Shown here: in pieces, positions 1-12,100 of the stretch
Position numbering within the stretch: position 1 is the first letter of the stretch
Layout: every line of letters begins with the position of its first letter
DNA from: Syngnathus acus
Lineage: Eukaryota; Chordata; Actinopteri; Syngnathiformes; Syngnathidae
DNA: 64,000 nucleotides
NCBI RefSeq assembly: GCF_901709675.1
Contig: NC_051094.1
Coordinates: 4,987,001 to 5,051,000 of the forward strand
Reading direction: 5' to 3'
Translations under genes and position numbers: made by a program
The notes under the pieces: generated by a model
Told to the model about the DNA's origin: nothing
Database searches by the model: none
Seen by the model: only the letters and a program-made list of their open reading frames with translations

Positions 1-91
1 GAAAAGACAAGGTTATCGAGGGCCACACGGAGCACGCACAAAGACCATTCCAAAAAGCGTCAACAAACAAACGAGCGAAAGTCACCCTTAC

Positions 92-172
92 CTGCCGCTT
101 GTCGAATTGATCCCTCTCGGCTCCGAGGCTGGCCTCGGTTCGCCTGGCCTTGACCCGCGTCGTGAGGCTCAT
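92..172 (-). CDS. hip1r: hip1r first coding exon (partial gene, runs off left edge)
   Basis: A 27-codon exon opens with ATG at 172-170 and ends in phase 0 at a good donor (CAG|gtaag, 92/91). Its translation ends in GAERDQFDKRQ, which closely resembles the N-terminus of Huntingtin-interacting protein 1-related (human EAEREQFDKTQ), just upstream of the ANTH domain. HIP1R links clathrin-coated vesicles to actin through its ANTH, coiled-coil and talin-like regions, all of which would lie off the left edge. The gene is also a neighbour of the HCAR genes in human 12q24.31, which supports the call. A longer overlapping minus-strand reading frame here (about 60-275) is in another frame and is not the gene. 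The match rests on a short stretch, so confidence is moderate to high. Confidence 0.75.
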
Positions 173-1944
173 CCTCCACTTCAGATGCGGACTCAAATGT
201 CCCAAATCCCCATAAAAAATATTTTAAAAACACACATTTAAGAGAGGGCACTAACTGGCTCGCCTCGCAATGCACGTTCTTTTTTTTCTTTTTTTGTCGT
301 CGCCGTCTCCTTTAACGATTCCAAAACATTCCCAGTCCGCCACTGCGGCGATGAAACGCGGCCAGAAGGAGGAAACGGACGTAGCCGGTCTGCCTTGTTC
401 AGGGTACGGATGATCCTCCCCCTCTAAAAGGTGGACGAATCCACAATTACGTCATTTGCCTCCCACGTTCTACTTTATCATTTTTGTTAGATCTTTTATT
501 ATTTCACCCATTTCATTTTCAAATCCACGTATGTAGCTCTAAATAGTACTTTATTTTTTCCCCCCTAATCTATGCCCTACAGACGATGACGTCATTCAAG
601 CCGGCAATGCTGTCACTGTAAAACATTGTGGAAACCAATGTCAAACTACAGTGAGATCACTAATTTACTTTGTTTAAACAAATTGTAGTTCATTATTAAC
701 ACTTTATTAAAGTTTACTATCAGTTCACAGCACAGGTATTGCTTGTTGCCAGACCGAATTTATGAGGACAGCCACATTTGCGTAATTTTGTTGGCCACAG
801 AAAGGACTTCTTGAACAGAGACCAAGTGATTAAAGCACAGTGTAGTGCACAATTTGGAAGTTCTGGGTTTGGAGCTTGACTCAGACAAGCATGCACAGTT
901 GTTTAATATAACCCCATTACTCCTTACCTCTTGATTAGACTGCACAGGTATACCGAACGTAGTGCCCCATGACAGCCTTGAGTGCAGTGAACATGTCAGA
1001 CTTGAATTTCACGTTACTCGGCGGTGGGGTGGAGCAGACTTCATGGCATGCAGTTTGTCCCTGTTTCCAGAGTGCACATAGACACATACTAAGTCAACAA
1101 AGGTCCTAACTGGCTTTGTTACATTTTTTTTCCCAGCAAAATGACTGCAGCAGTTTGTCACATACCGGTGCAAAATGATGATGCCTCAGGAGAAAGGTTA
1201 TTTTTAGACCGTTTAAACATTAGCCCTTAGGCAATAAAGTTACTTCAAATGGGATGCCAAATGTTTTAGAAAATACGTCCATAACCTTAATTATTTTGAA
1301 TGCGATGCAGTTGCAAAACAATTAATTTAGTGCATGAATAAAGAAGGTTGTCACAATGGGAAAAAAAAATGCAGTAAAGAGTTTTTTTTCTTTTTCTTTT
1401 TTTTTGGGCAGAACGTAAAACAGAGTAATGCTGTCATCTAGTGGCAAATTACAGTCATGACTAGAATATAGAACTAAACATTGTTGAAGGGAAACAAACA
1501 TTGGGGACGGAACGGGAAGTATAGTCAACGCTTGATAATCGATTCTAAAAATATTGGATAGTTGGTTCTGCTAACAGGATGGCGTGATGCCACCATGAAT
1601 TGCATTTGGTAGATTTCTGTTTTAAGAATGTACATTTATTGTGAGATTTGCGACTATTTCCAACAATAAAATTCTCCGTGTTAAAACTTGAAAAACTTTT
1701 GAAAGACTAAGGACAGTTTAGATTCATTGAGTCAATGCCTTTCCACTGGAACCCTCTATTTGTAATCGTAATATGTAATTGTTGCTCTATTTAAAGACCT
1801 GAATTTTAGAATTACAAAATCTGAAAAAAATCCCCACCAATTGCATAAAGACCGCTCGCTAAAACGCTCCCCACAAAAACGGAAGTTTGGTGGGCCAAGA
1901 TGAGCTCAAGATCACTTCAATTTCAGTTTCCTTCAATTTTCTCT

Positions 1945-2658
1945 GGTCATTTTTTACACATTCAAGTCGTCACACAGGTTATAATAGTTCAGTGTAATAG
2001 TTGAATTTTCATTGTAGTTTTGATTTCATTTTTAATTTTTCTCGTTTTAATGAAAATTTCGAGCAGGCTTGTTAGTTTTTAATCTTTAAATGCTTTAATT
2101 CAGGTACGTTTTTAATAGTTTTCCTATAAGTTTTTATAAATCGTTTTAGTATTTGTTGTGTGTGTAAAAAAGTGAGGGGAGGGTTACCAAGTAGTGTGTA
2201 ATAAAGTAAACTGATATTCCTTCTTCAGTATAAATAAATTGGAAATGAATGTCAAAAGCTCATGTACGAAAATGAAGAACGCTTTTTATAACCTTTTATA
2301 ACCTTGTCATTTTTTACACATTCAAGTCGTCACACAGGTTATAATAGTTCAGTGTAATAGTTGCATTTTCATTATAGTTTTGATTTCATTTTTAATTTTT
2401 CTCGTTTTAATGAAATTTTCGAGCAGGCTTGTTAGTTTTTAATCTTTAAATGCTTTAATTCAGTTACGCTTTTAATAGTTTTCCTATAAGTTTTTATAAA
2501 TCGTTTTAGTATTTGTTGTGTGTGTAAAAAAGTGAGGGAGGGTTACCAAGTAGTGTGTAATAAAGTAAACTGATATTCCTTCTTCAGTATAAATAAATTG
2601 GAAATGAATGTCAAAAGCTCATGTACGAAAATGAAGAACGCTTTTTATAACCTTTTAA
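1945..2658. repeat. two-copy tandem duplication, period about 360 bp
   Basis: The sequence starting gtcattttttacacattcaa at about 1945 recurs 360 bp later at about 2305. The two copies match almost throughout, with a handful of substitutions and one single-base deletion (gtgaggggagg versus gtgagggagg) that makes the later offset 359. They end together near 2298 and 2657 at ctttttataacctttta. No coding content is seen. Confidence 0.9.
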
Positions 2659-3059
2659 GCTTTCGAATTATTACCTATTTATAATTAGTTTTTATTCGTT
2701 TGAGTTGATATTATTGCTATAATGAACAATGTTTTTCAATTTGAAGTTATTTTGTTAGTTCTTGTTGACTGTAATAACCTTGATCATCACATGACACAAA
2801 CATTTGATTTATGGGTTATTTGAAATGTGGCCCACTGTAATCGACACTAAATTTGGAGTAAGGTCAATTGCAATTGACGTGGGCCACTGAATTTGACATA
2901 CTGTAAATGTTGTTGGTCATATGGGTCAACTGTAATTAGCATCTGGTCACCATATTTGACATCTGGGCCTCTATATCATTTGAAATATTTTCTTCATTTT
3001 TCTTTATTTTATTTATTCATTGCTCTTAGTTATTCATTGTATGTGCCTTCTCATTTTTA

Positions 3060-3185
3060 CTTTTTGTATCGTTTACTCGAATGTGTAATATGTCTCGTCA
3101 CCGTGGGATAGTAGGAAACGTTCGATCTCTTTGTATATCTTAACATGTGAAGAAATTGACAATAAAGCAGACTTTGACATATCCT
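3060..3185 (+). repeat. 3' tail of a retroelement (LINE or SINE type)
   Basis: The block has ctcgtcaccgtgggatagta and ends gacaataaagcagactttga, a tail pattern that recurs in teleost retroelements and contains an AATAAA-like signal. Only the 3' end is recognised; family not assigned. Confidence 0.45.
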
Positions 3186-3532
3186 GTAGTCAGCATTATA
3201 TGAATACAGCACGTACTGTCATCATTGTCTTTAAAATGTGGTTATTAAAACGATATAATTTGCCATTTGAAGAGTCTACCATTGATCAGCTGGATCCAAG
3301 CGTTAAAAAATCCTAATCAGTGATAATGTCGTAGATTGCGATCTCCTTGCAATCTCTCATTGCATTTTCACACACGAGTGCTTACACATCACATAACACC
3401 AAAAAGCAGAAGCAATAGGGGGGTAGGGTTGGGGGCGGGGGGCTTCCTGTGCGGGTTGACACCAAAATGACTCAAAGAGGGGCCAAACATTCGCTCTCTG
3501 GCTTCTCAGCATTTTTCATTGGCTCCCTTGAC

Positions 3533-4507
3533 ATGCACTGCAACTTCACCTCAACGTTACTGGTCCGGACGCTTCCCGCGCTCCTGTCCGTGGAGTTCAT
3601 CCTGGGGGTCTTAAGCAACGGTTTTGCCCTCTGGATCTTCTGCTTCCACCTGCGCCCGTGGAAGAGCAGCACAGTGCTGCTCTTCAACCTGGCTATCGCA
3701 GATTTCCTGCTCAACATGATTCTGCCCTTCCGAGCCAGCTACTACAGCTCGGGCATCAAGTGGCACTTCGGCCAGACGATGTGCAATGTGTCGCAGTTCA
3801 TGCTGGCGCTCAACCGCACCGGGAGCACACTCTTCCTCATGGCCATCGCCGTGGACCGCTACATCCGAGTGGTGCACCCTCACAGCCGCGTCAACTCCCT
3901 GACCCCCTCCAAGGCCATGTGCGGCGCGGCCGCCCTGTGGTTGCTCACCGTGTGCATGACAGCTAACGCCCTCACCCTGCAGAACTATCGCTCAGACTAT
4001 TGCGAGAGCTTCCTGGTGGAGACCAAGGCCAAGGGCAACCGGCTGTGGCACAAGTTCAACTTCCTGTTCTCCTGCTGGATGCCGCTGTTGGTGATTCTCT
4101 TCTGCACGGTGCGCATCGTAGCCCAACTGCGGGGACGGCAGATAAGCCAGCACGGCAAGATAAGGAAAGCGTTATGGTTCATCACTGTGGTGGTGATACT
4201 CTTCGCCATCTGCTTCCTGCCTAGTAACATCACGCAGCTTCTCATCTGGATCAAAACCCAGGAAGCCATTAAGACCCTACCAGAGTCAGAGGTGTGCGAC
4301 GCCATGGACGACCTCACGGTGGTCTTCTACATGACCGTCAGCCTCACTTATCTCAACAGTGCCCTGGACCCGGTGGTCTACTACTTCTCCAGCCCCACCT
4401 TCAAGAACATCTGCAAGAGGTCCCTGAACCTGCCCCTGGGGGAGCCCACCGAAAGCACAGAGAAGAGGACCAGGGAGACTGCGTCGCAGTCGTGCAGCCA
4501 GATTTAG
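3533..4507 (+). CDS. hcar1: hydroxycarboxylic acid receptor-like class A GPCR, intronless
   Basis: A single uninterrupted frame encodes a seven-helix rhodopsin-class receptor of the HCAR (GPR81/GPR109) family, plasma-membrane Gi-coupled receptors for lactate, 3-hydroxybutyrate and related acids. Visible marks are a TM1 GN-like turn (LSNG), the TM2 motif NLAIADFLL, the DRY box within AVDRYIRVVHP, the TM6 motif FAICFLP and the TM7 motif NSALDPVVYYF. The TM3 arginine in FMLALNRTG matches the Arg that binds the carboxylate in mammalian HCARs. An upstream in-frame ATG at 3449 would add 28 residues; I chose 3533 because it gives the short N-terminus usual for HCARs. It lies between hip1r and kntc1, as HCAR genes do in human. 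Which HCAR paralogue it represents is unclear, and OXER1-like naming is possible. Confidence 0.88.
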   Translation: MHCNFTSTLLVRTLPALLSVEFILGVLSNGFALWIFCFHLRPWKSSTVLLFNLAIADFLLNMILPFRASYYSSGIKWHFGQTMCNVSQFMLALNRTGSTLFLMAIAVDRYIRVVHPHSRVNSLTPSKAMCGAAALWLLTVCMTANALTLQNYRSDYCESFLVETKAKGNRLWHKFNFLFSCWMPLLVILFCTVRIVAQLRGRQISQHGKIRKALWFITVVVILFAICFLPSNITQLLIWIKTQEAIKTLPESEVCDAMDDLTVVFYMTVSLTYLNSALDPVVYYFSSPTFKNICKRSLNLPLGEPTESTEKRTRETASQSCSQI

Positions 4508-6165
4508 CAGTGCATTTTCTCAAAAGTATTGCGTTTTTTTTTTTTTTTTATATGGCTCACTGCAAGCACATCTACATTATCATATATCTGTAATATAAAC
4601 ATTTTGTGAACCTCTTTAAAATTGTTTTTATCTCATTAAAGACCCCAAAAGTGAATTCAGAGATTTGATGGTAAAGACATTTAAAGATAATTAATAATAA
4701 AAACATACCAAAGACTGAGAACTATGAACAACTTGTTATTTCAAAAACAGTGCCCAATAACACACTATTAGTGGTTATACGGCACGGTTTTATTACTAGG
4801 CACAGGAACTTTCACTGCTTCTGCAAAAACTTCACAAATATGGAAAACATATTAAAAAGCACAATGTCACCTCCAACTGTGTTGTTTCATCAAATTTCAT
4901 TCACTCAAGTGATGGCAGCGGCACACTTCCTCTTTTGGGTCACACCTTAAAAAAATAATGGTGCATTTCAGGGAAAGCAATACTTTCAATTCTCTGAATA
5001 AAGTTCTCTGAATAAAGATGCTAATATTTTTTTATTTAAAAAAAAAAAAGAGGAAAGCTATCTCACTCAAAAAAAACCACAAACAGCTCAGGTTTTTTTA
5101 AAAAAAATTTTTATTCAGAACTTAAGTATCATATGCAAATTCAGACTTTATCTGAGCCCTACTGTTTGCATACAGCATTTTGCAAAATTGACTTTTTAAA
5201 CGGGCAGCTTTGGAGTTTGCCTGTTCTGACATCTTGACTTTAGCGGCCCTACACATAATGATAATCTCTTTTATTATATCAGGAAGAGGCTCCAAAACAT
5301 GACTGCCCTTCACCATACTTAACAGTGGGAACATTTATTGGAACAGGAAAAAAAGTTAATACAAACTAACAGTAGCATAAATATCGGGCAGAAACTCATC
5401 GAACATTCTGCAACGTAAGGAGGTCCTAGAAGGGGAAGAGCATTGCAACTTAATTCCACACCAAAATGGCTGTGAGGCAAAGTTAAAGGATGGTTTTTTT
5501 TTTTCCAATGGCTTATGTGAGTGATCAATAATTGTGTTACCTGGAGACCTCAGTTTGTCGCATTTCCATGTTGTCTGTGTTTCATGTACTCTTGAGCCAG
5601 CCAGTGAGCGTCTTCCTGACTGCGGAGCGCATCAAATCACTTAGAAACAGTCAAACTTTCAACAAGTTTATGAGTATGGAAAAATTTTCTCCCTATTGGG
5701 GGAGGGACCAATAATTCCACCAACAAGCAGTAGGTGGTAATAATTAGGACTCAAAGGAGTGGTTAGTTGGGTCTTGAGGAGATACAAATGAAATGACATG
5801 GGCTCAGTATGTCCCGTTTAAAAAGACGGGTTAAGAATAATAATCCAATCCAAATGAGCCAAAAAAGCAGTAGAGTGGGTCTGTGGAGAGACAGATGACT
5901 AAAAATCAGACCTACAAGTTGCACGTCTGTCATGAAAAGATAAAGGGAAGACTATAACCAACTTCTGCTTTGGGGTCTGAGAGAACTTGTGAAAAATTTC
6001 CAGATGAATGTGACATTTAAGGCTCCATTCAAAATTTCTCGTGGTTTCTCACATCGGCTGAGCATAAGCAAGCGGTTAACCATGTGGGGATTACTCAATC
6101 AAGAAAGAGGAAATTTCAACAGCTGTTGTCACGGCAATGCCCCGAGCAAACACAATAAATTGAAA
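4508..6165. other. 3' UTR of the HCAR gene and intergenic DNA
   Basis: Candidate polyadenylation signals for the upstream receptor are ATTAAA near 4635 and AATAAA at 4696-4701. The remainder is AT-rich, with T/A homopolymers near 5020-5115. No gene is seen. The 3' UTR of kntc1 (minus strand) should occupy its right end. Confidence 0.5.
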
Positions 6166-9100
6166 TTACCAGTTGTGGCTGATCAGATAATTGATCAGGT
6201 CCTTCACTTTCTCCGGTTGGCCGTTGGTCGCCATCAACTTCTTCATGTGCGTGAAGTGATTGGTCTTCACGAGTTGGACGTGTTGATCGTGTTGCATCAT
6301 GTACGTCAGCACGGTGTCCCTGATCTGAAAGGTCAGAGGACATGATACAGTAAACCCCCTCTCAAGTGTTTTGCCATTCATCTGATTCTGGGCCCCGATT
6401 ACCAGGTAAGTAACAATAATACTCTTATCGCGTGTCTTCACCGCCTGAGAATCTTCTTGCCATCGGAATGCTTCACAGCTTTACGTTTCCTCTTTCACAG
6501 CTTCACTCACTCGAGATAAATTGACACGCGAGTGTTTACCCCAAGACACCAATCGCCTGTCGCTTGGCAACAGGAACTTCCATTAAAAATTCAATAAAAA
6601 GTAATAATGAGGCTACAACTCACCTGTGAGGGAATTCCGGCAAATTCTCCCGTGTTCATGAGCTTCTCTTCTTGTTCGAGTACAGCGAGTGGGTCGTGCA
6701 CACAAAGAAAGCCCTGCACAAAAAGCAAGCAGATGTTTCACCAATAGGAATTGATTTGGCAAATTAACAGTAAAATCGGATGGTCGGGTTTGATGAGACA
6801 CAAGTGAGACTTTGAAGACACGTTGGTGAGACTAGAGCCAAAAGTAAGACCCAAAATCAGCAGGTTGGGTCTGAAGAGACAGGTGTTTTCTTTTAAATCA
6901 GATTTATCAATTATAAACAAACAAAAAAATGGTTTGACCGATTAATCGATTATAAAAATACTTATTAGTGAGCAGGACTAAAATTGGAGCGTGCAGCTAA
7001 TCCACATGACCAGAATTGGAATGTGCGACATGAACCCCTGATTGCAACACCCCCACTACTTGCTCACCTGAACCTGCTGATCTTTTTTGCTGACACAAGG
7101 AATGAGCAGGAGCGTTCCGAGGGCAAAGGCCAGCAGATTGAATTGGGCAAAGCCTTTGGCGATTCTAATCAAGTCCATGTTTAACAACAGCGGGCACCTT
7201 GGGCAAAACAAATGAATAAATCCACATCCACACGGCATTTATACAGTACAAATAAAAACGAGAGGAGAGTATACTTTAGAAGGAGAACAAAGTTCCTGTG
7301 AAATGTTGCTTGTTGATCCACGCTCAAGGGTAAAGAAGCTGAAATCAAAACAAGAATGCCGTACACTACATTATTATTCTAACAGCATTATAGTAAGAGA
7401 GTAAATCTATCATTTATTACAGTTACATCAATGGTAGCATTAGGCTGTGTTAGCATTAGCACTGTGTGTTAGCGTCAGGCTAGATGACTTTTGTTAGATG
7501 AAATAATAACTATTCGGTGTTAGCATATAGAATGTTTATTCGAATTTCGCTTTATGTGTTAGTTACACAGTAACTTTCTGAGCGTTGCATCTCATAAGTC
7601 TTCTTTTCCTTCCCTCAAAGTGAGCCTCCCGTTTTTAGACGGCGATAGAATGACAACAGGCACTAAAGAATATTTGAGAAAGTCTGTTTTAATACGCTTA
7701 TAAATGCCTTGTGATGAATAGGGGTCCACACGACGAACCAAACGTGAAATGATTATGAATATTAAATTACCTGTGATAAAAGGTGCCAGCAGCAGACTCT
7801 TCCAGGCCCTGGAGAAACTAGAAATCTGGAAAGAAGAGAGAGCCAAACTCATGAAGTCTATCAGATGTTATTTGTTTTGATTTTTGAAATGCTACCTCCC
7901 ACAGGGCTGGCACGGCAACCGCTGCTTCCAGCACCTTCTGGAGGTCGCTAATCTGAGGGTAGAGGGGCATACGTTTTATTTCCCTGCACATTCGTTTTGA
8001 CAGACCCTGATGATAACTATAAACATTTTGGGAAAAACAAAACAACTAGTAGCAAAACCTCAGAAGAAGCTATATCAAATGTAAATGTCCTGACCAAGTT
8101 GAAGCAGAGCATTTTCTGAAGAAGACCGTTCCACAGCTGAGGGTCATAAACCTTGTACTCCAGGCACAGGTCTGCCACCAAGCACACTGCCTGTAAACAC
8201 AAAAGCTTATCCTTAGGGAGCGAGCCGAAGCGGGCTTTCACCGTTTCAGAGCGAGCGGAAAGTACCTGTGGCTCGTGGCTGTGATTCTTCCACAGACCTT
8301 TGATCAAGCCCTCTTTGGGGCTGCTGAGGAATGACCGCACCGTGTAGGGAATGTTTAGCGCCTCCAGCCAGGACACAAAGATGTAGCATTTCAGGTAGTT
8401 ACTGGAAGCACATCATTTTTTATTTTATTTTTTTACATTTCAGGAGAAATTACTAAATGGACTAAAATGGAACAAGTAACATAATGGAACAAGTGTCAGA
8501 TGGTGTGCGATTGATACAAACGGAATTGAAATGAGAATTTATTGCAAAGACTTGTGGAAATGTGAAGATGCTCTGAATGAGGTGAACATTTTGGAATTGG
8601 AATAGCTTGAATCAGTCGAGGGTAAATGTGTCAAATATCTCCAGCTTTCACAAAATAAAAAACATGGAATCAACTTACTCCAGGTCTTCCCTCGGGATCT
8701 TCAATTGGGCCTCCAGGGTGTCGGCGTCGGCGAGACGGACGAGGCAAAGGAGCGCTCGGGTTCGATGGTGTGAGGTGAGCCGGGGGCCGGATTTGCTGAG
8801 AGGCTACAGGTAGGAAAACAATAAGTCGGTGGAGAGCATGAACACAAATGACGCAACGGAGGACTCACCCAAGTCTCGGCAGTCAGGATTGAGCTGAGAA
8901 GGCACACGGCGTTGGCTGTGGGTTGAGACTGCAGCATGTGCACCACTCTGACAGGAACAAATCGTATGGACGCCGTCAGACAACCGGGTCCTTTTGATTG
9001 CTTCACGTTAAATGTCACTCAAATCTTTCCTGAGTAGAAAACTAATAATGTTACATTTTCCTAAAAAGAAAAGATTGAAGCTTATATGAAATTGTTGTTT

Positions 9101-12100
9101 TCCTAAAAAAGTCAAAAGTGTGGATGCTGCAATTTCCTCAAGATATTGTTATAGATCAGGGGTGTCAAACTCATTTTTTGTCACGGGCCGCATAGTAGTC
9201 ATAGTTTCCCTCGGAGGCCCATTATGATTGTCAACGTCTTCTATATATATATATACAGTATAGGCTACAAAACAAACTGATGAATAACTAGTTTTGAAAT
9301 CAGAGAGTAGTAAAAAATGTTAAAATATTTTAAAAAGACAAATGGTAAAAAAAAAAAAAAAGGCAAGCAATATCATACAGTATAATTTTTATAAAGTGAC
9401 GACAATTTGTCATTTTAGTAGTGATACAAAGTCGATGCAAAATTTAGATGATTGAATGTTTTTGCATTACTACTTTGTTTGATGTTTCATTTGGATTGAA
9501 AAATCTGTATTTCCCTCAAAGTAAAACACACGATGATGATGATGATAGACTATCCTAAAAAAGAAAAGCTGCGGTAAAGAAAGTTACCTCATTAAGTCTA
9601 TGTCATCTTTGACGTTGCGGACGCATTCCTGGTGGATGTTGTCCTTTTGAGCCAGGCAGACGATAAAAACAGCAGAAAAGAAAGGCGTGGAAAATCTCAT
9701 GACAAAGCATCGAGTGTGTACGGTTTGTCAGCTGAAGGGAAACAAACCTTTGCCAACACGGAACCCGTTTTGCAGAGCCACTTTTCCAGGAGCATGTTGT
9801 GGATTTTCAACAGATCCACTTGGTTGATGGTGACAATTTCCTTCACCACAGCATGTATGTCTGAAACACAGGCCCAATTCAAATAATTTCCCTCAAAAGA
9901 AATTCAACTATTGACCCTACATTTTCCAAAACTTTTAGTTTTTATTGTAGGAATTGTTTATTAAAACAATTTTCATCATTGGAGGATTTACTGAAAGTGA
10001 TTTGCATAATCAGCTAACGAACCAGGATACGCATGCCCTCCTGAGTCCCTGAAGCGTCGTTCCACGCTACTGTGCTCGTAGAGGGCCGTAATGAGTTTGT
10101 CCGGAGCCCCGCTGAGCTTGAGGTACTCGGCTGTGTTGAGCTGAGTGGGCATCAGGGCGCTCTCTGTGGCCGAACGCCGGAGCTGCAGGTGCACCTTGGA
10201 TGTGAAAGCTTCCCCTCGGGTCCGCATGGCATCCTGCAGTAAAATAAAATAATCAAAAATAAACAAAGTTAAACAAGAGTGGCTTGGTGATGAACTGGTT
10301 AGCACGTCCGCCTCACAGATCGGAGGGTGAGGGTTCGATTCCACCTCCGGCCCTCCCTGTGTGGAGTTTGCATCTTTTCCCCCGTGCCCGCGTGGGTTTT
10401 CTCCGGGCACTCCTGTTTCCTCCCACTTCCCAAAAACATGCTTGGTAGGCCGATTGAGCCCTCCAAATTGCCCCTAGGTGCGAGTGCGTAGGATTGTTTG
10501 GCTCTGTGTGCCCTGCGATTGGCTGGCAACCGGTTCAGGGATTCCCCCGCCTACTGCCCGATGACTGCTGGTCTAGGCTCCAGCATGCCCGCAACCCCCG
10601 TGGGGACAAGCGGTATAGAAAATGGATGGATGGAAAATGAAATCAAATGCAATATTTTAAGACCACGTCACACAGCCTCTTTTACGAAGAAATACCTACA
10701 TCAATGTCTGGCTCCGCAAGCCACGTTTTTCCAATGGCCAAGCAAAACCGAAGTGACTGCGTCTTCTCATTGCCTGCAGACGAGAAGACACTGGGTCTAC
10801 ATGCTGAAGAATACTGGGCCATCACATGAGCGGGTCAAACCTGGAGGCAGTTCCTGGGTAATCTTGAGGGCCGTGGCAGCCGCCCATTCCTGGTTCTTGA
10901 TGCAACGAATGTACCTCATGAGGGTCATGGCCACTTTGTGGATCTCCTTCTTCTTGCCTGCAGCCTGAGCTCTCTTGCTTTGCTCCAGGACGAGGGGCTT
11001 CATCTTTGCATCAAAGACGTGGTTGACTGCCAACACGTAAAGCTTGTCCAGGCTCACCTGTCAGGGAGAGAGTGAAAGGGGGGGGTATTTATTTCATTTT
11101 TCACACAGAAATTAATTTGAGGCTGGCTCAAGTGCAGTACCTTCATCAGTTTGCTGATTAGAAGAAGAGTTGGGAAGGTCTTCTCACTTAGCTCTGGAGC
11201 TTAAATACATGAAACAACTTGATTTTTGTCATTTTACTTAACTACAGGGAAAAAAGTGTCTCTTTCAGATTGAATATTGGTCTAAATCAAGGTTTAGTTC
11301 GAATTTAGAAATACAATTTTTGCGTGTGCCGTTATTCCACGGGAGACTCACATATGATCTTCCAGTAGTGTTTGTTCTGCAAGAGCAGATGGAAAGGCAA
11401 CCTGACAGCATCCAGAGGGGTCGGTGGCAGGCTGTTGTTCTCCAGAAGGTATGCGTGCTCCACATCTGAAGGAGGAGCCAGACGCTTGTACGACTTCAAG
11501 TGCTGCAGGAGGCCAAAAGCCTGTGGACCACATGACAAGGAATCACCTCACGTTTAGATTTTTCCACCATTTTTTTCTTTCACACTGCTTAGCATAGCAG
11601 GGGAGAACGATAGCGTTTTGTTTTTTTACTTTTACCTGACTGGCAGAAAAGCCTGCAACGTTCTCATCAGCAGCCAATAAGAGCTTCAGCACCACCTCGA
11701 TCTTCTCATAATTGTATGGACTGAGCTGAGGGACAAAATGTCGAGTGATGAAGGTGTGTATTTCACCTATTGGTTTAGAACTTATCCCCCGACCCAAATC
11801 GATAATCAAGGCTTCACTGTATTCCCAAACCTTAAAAATGGCAGCTGACAGACTGCCGATGAGCTCGTGAGTTTGGCGCAACTTGGGGATGATGCCCAGG
11901 GCCCGCTCCAGTGCCTCTGCATGGCACAAGGCTTGCGCCTGTCCCTCCCCTTCCTCATCATGGAACAGTAGTACGGTGGTAACATACTGATTGATGACAT
12001 TGTCGCTGTCCAGACCGTACGTTCTAAAGGAAGAAGAGTCGGAGCGTGAGAAAGCAGAGTTTGACAAACTTCAGAGCGGACATTTTCGAGACCTGCAGTA

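Larger units (their letters stand above)
173..3532. other. intergenic region between hip1r and the HCAR gene
   Basis: No coding exon could be supported. The stretch would hold the hip1r promoter and 5' UTR near 180-430, AT-rich DNA, a 360-bp tandem duplication (1945-2658) and a retroelement-like tail near 3060-3185. Confidence 0.5.

Noticed and set aside
3472-4317. Several antisense and other-frame reading frames over the HCAR gene
   Set aside because: They are shadows of a GC-rich receptor gene with strong codon structure in the plus frame.
10498-10968. 156-codon plus-strand reading frame
   Set aside because: It begins inside a SINE and runs antisense across a kntc1 exon; no family resemblance.
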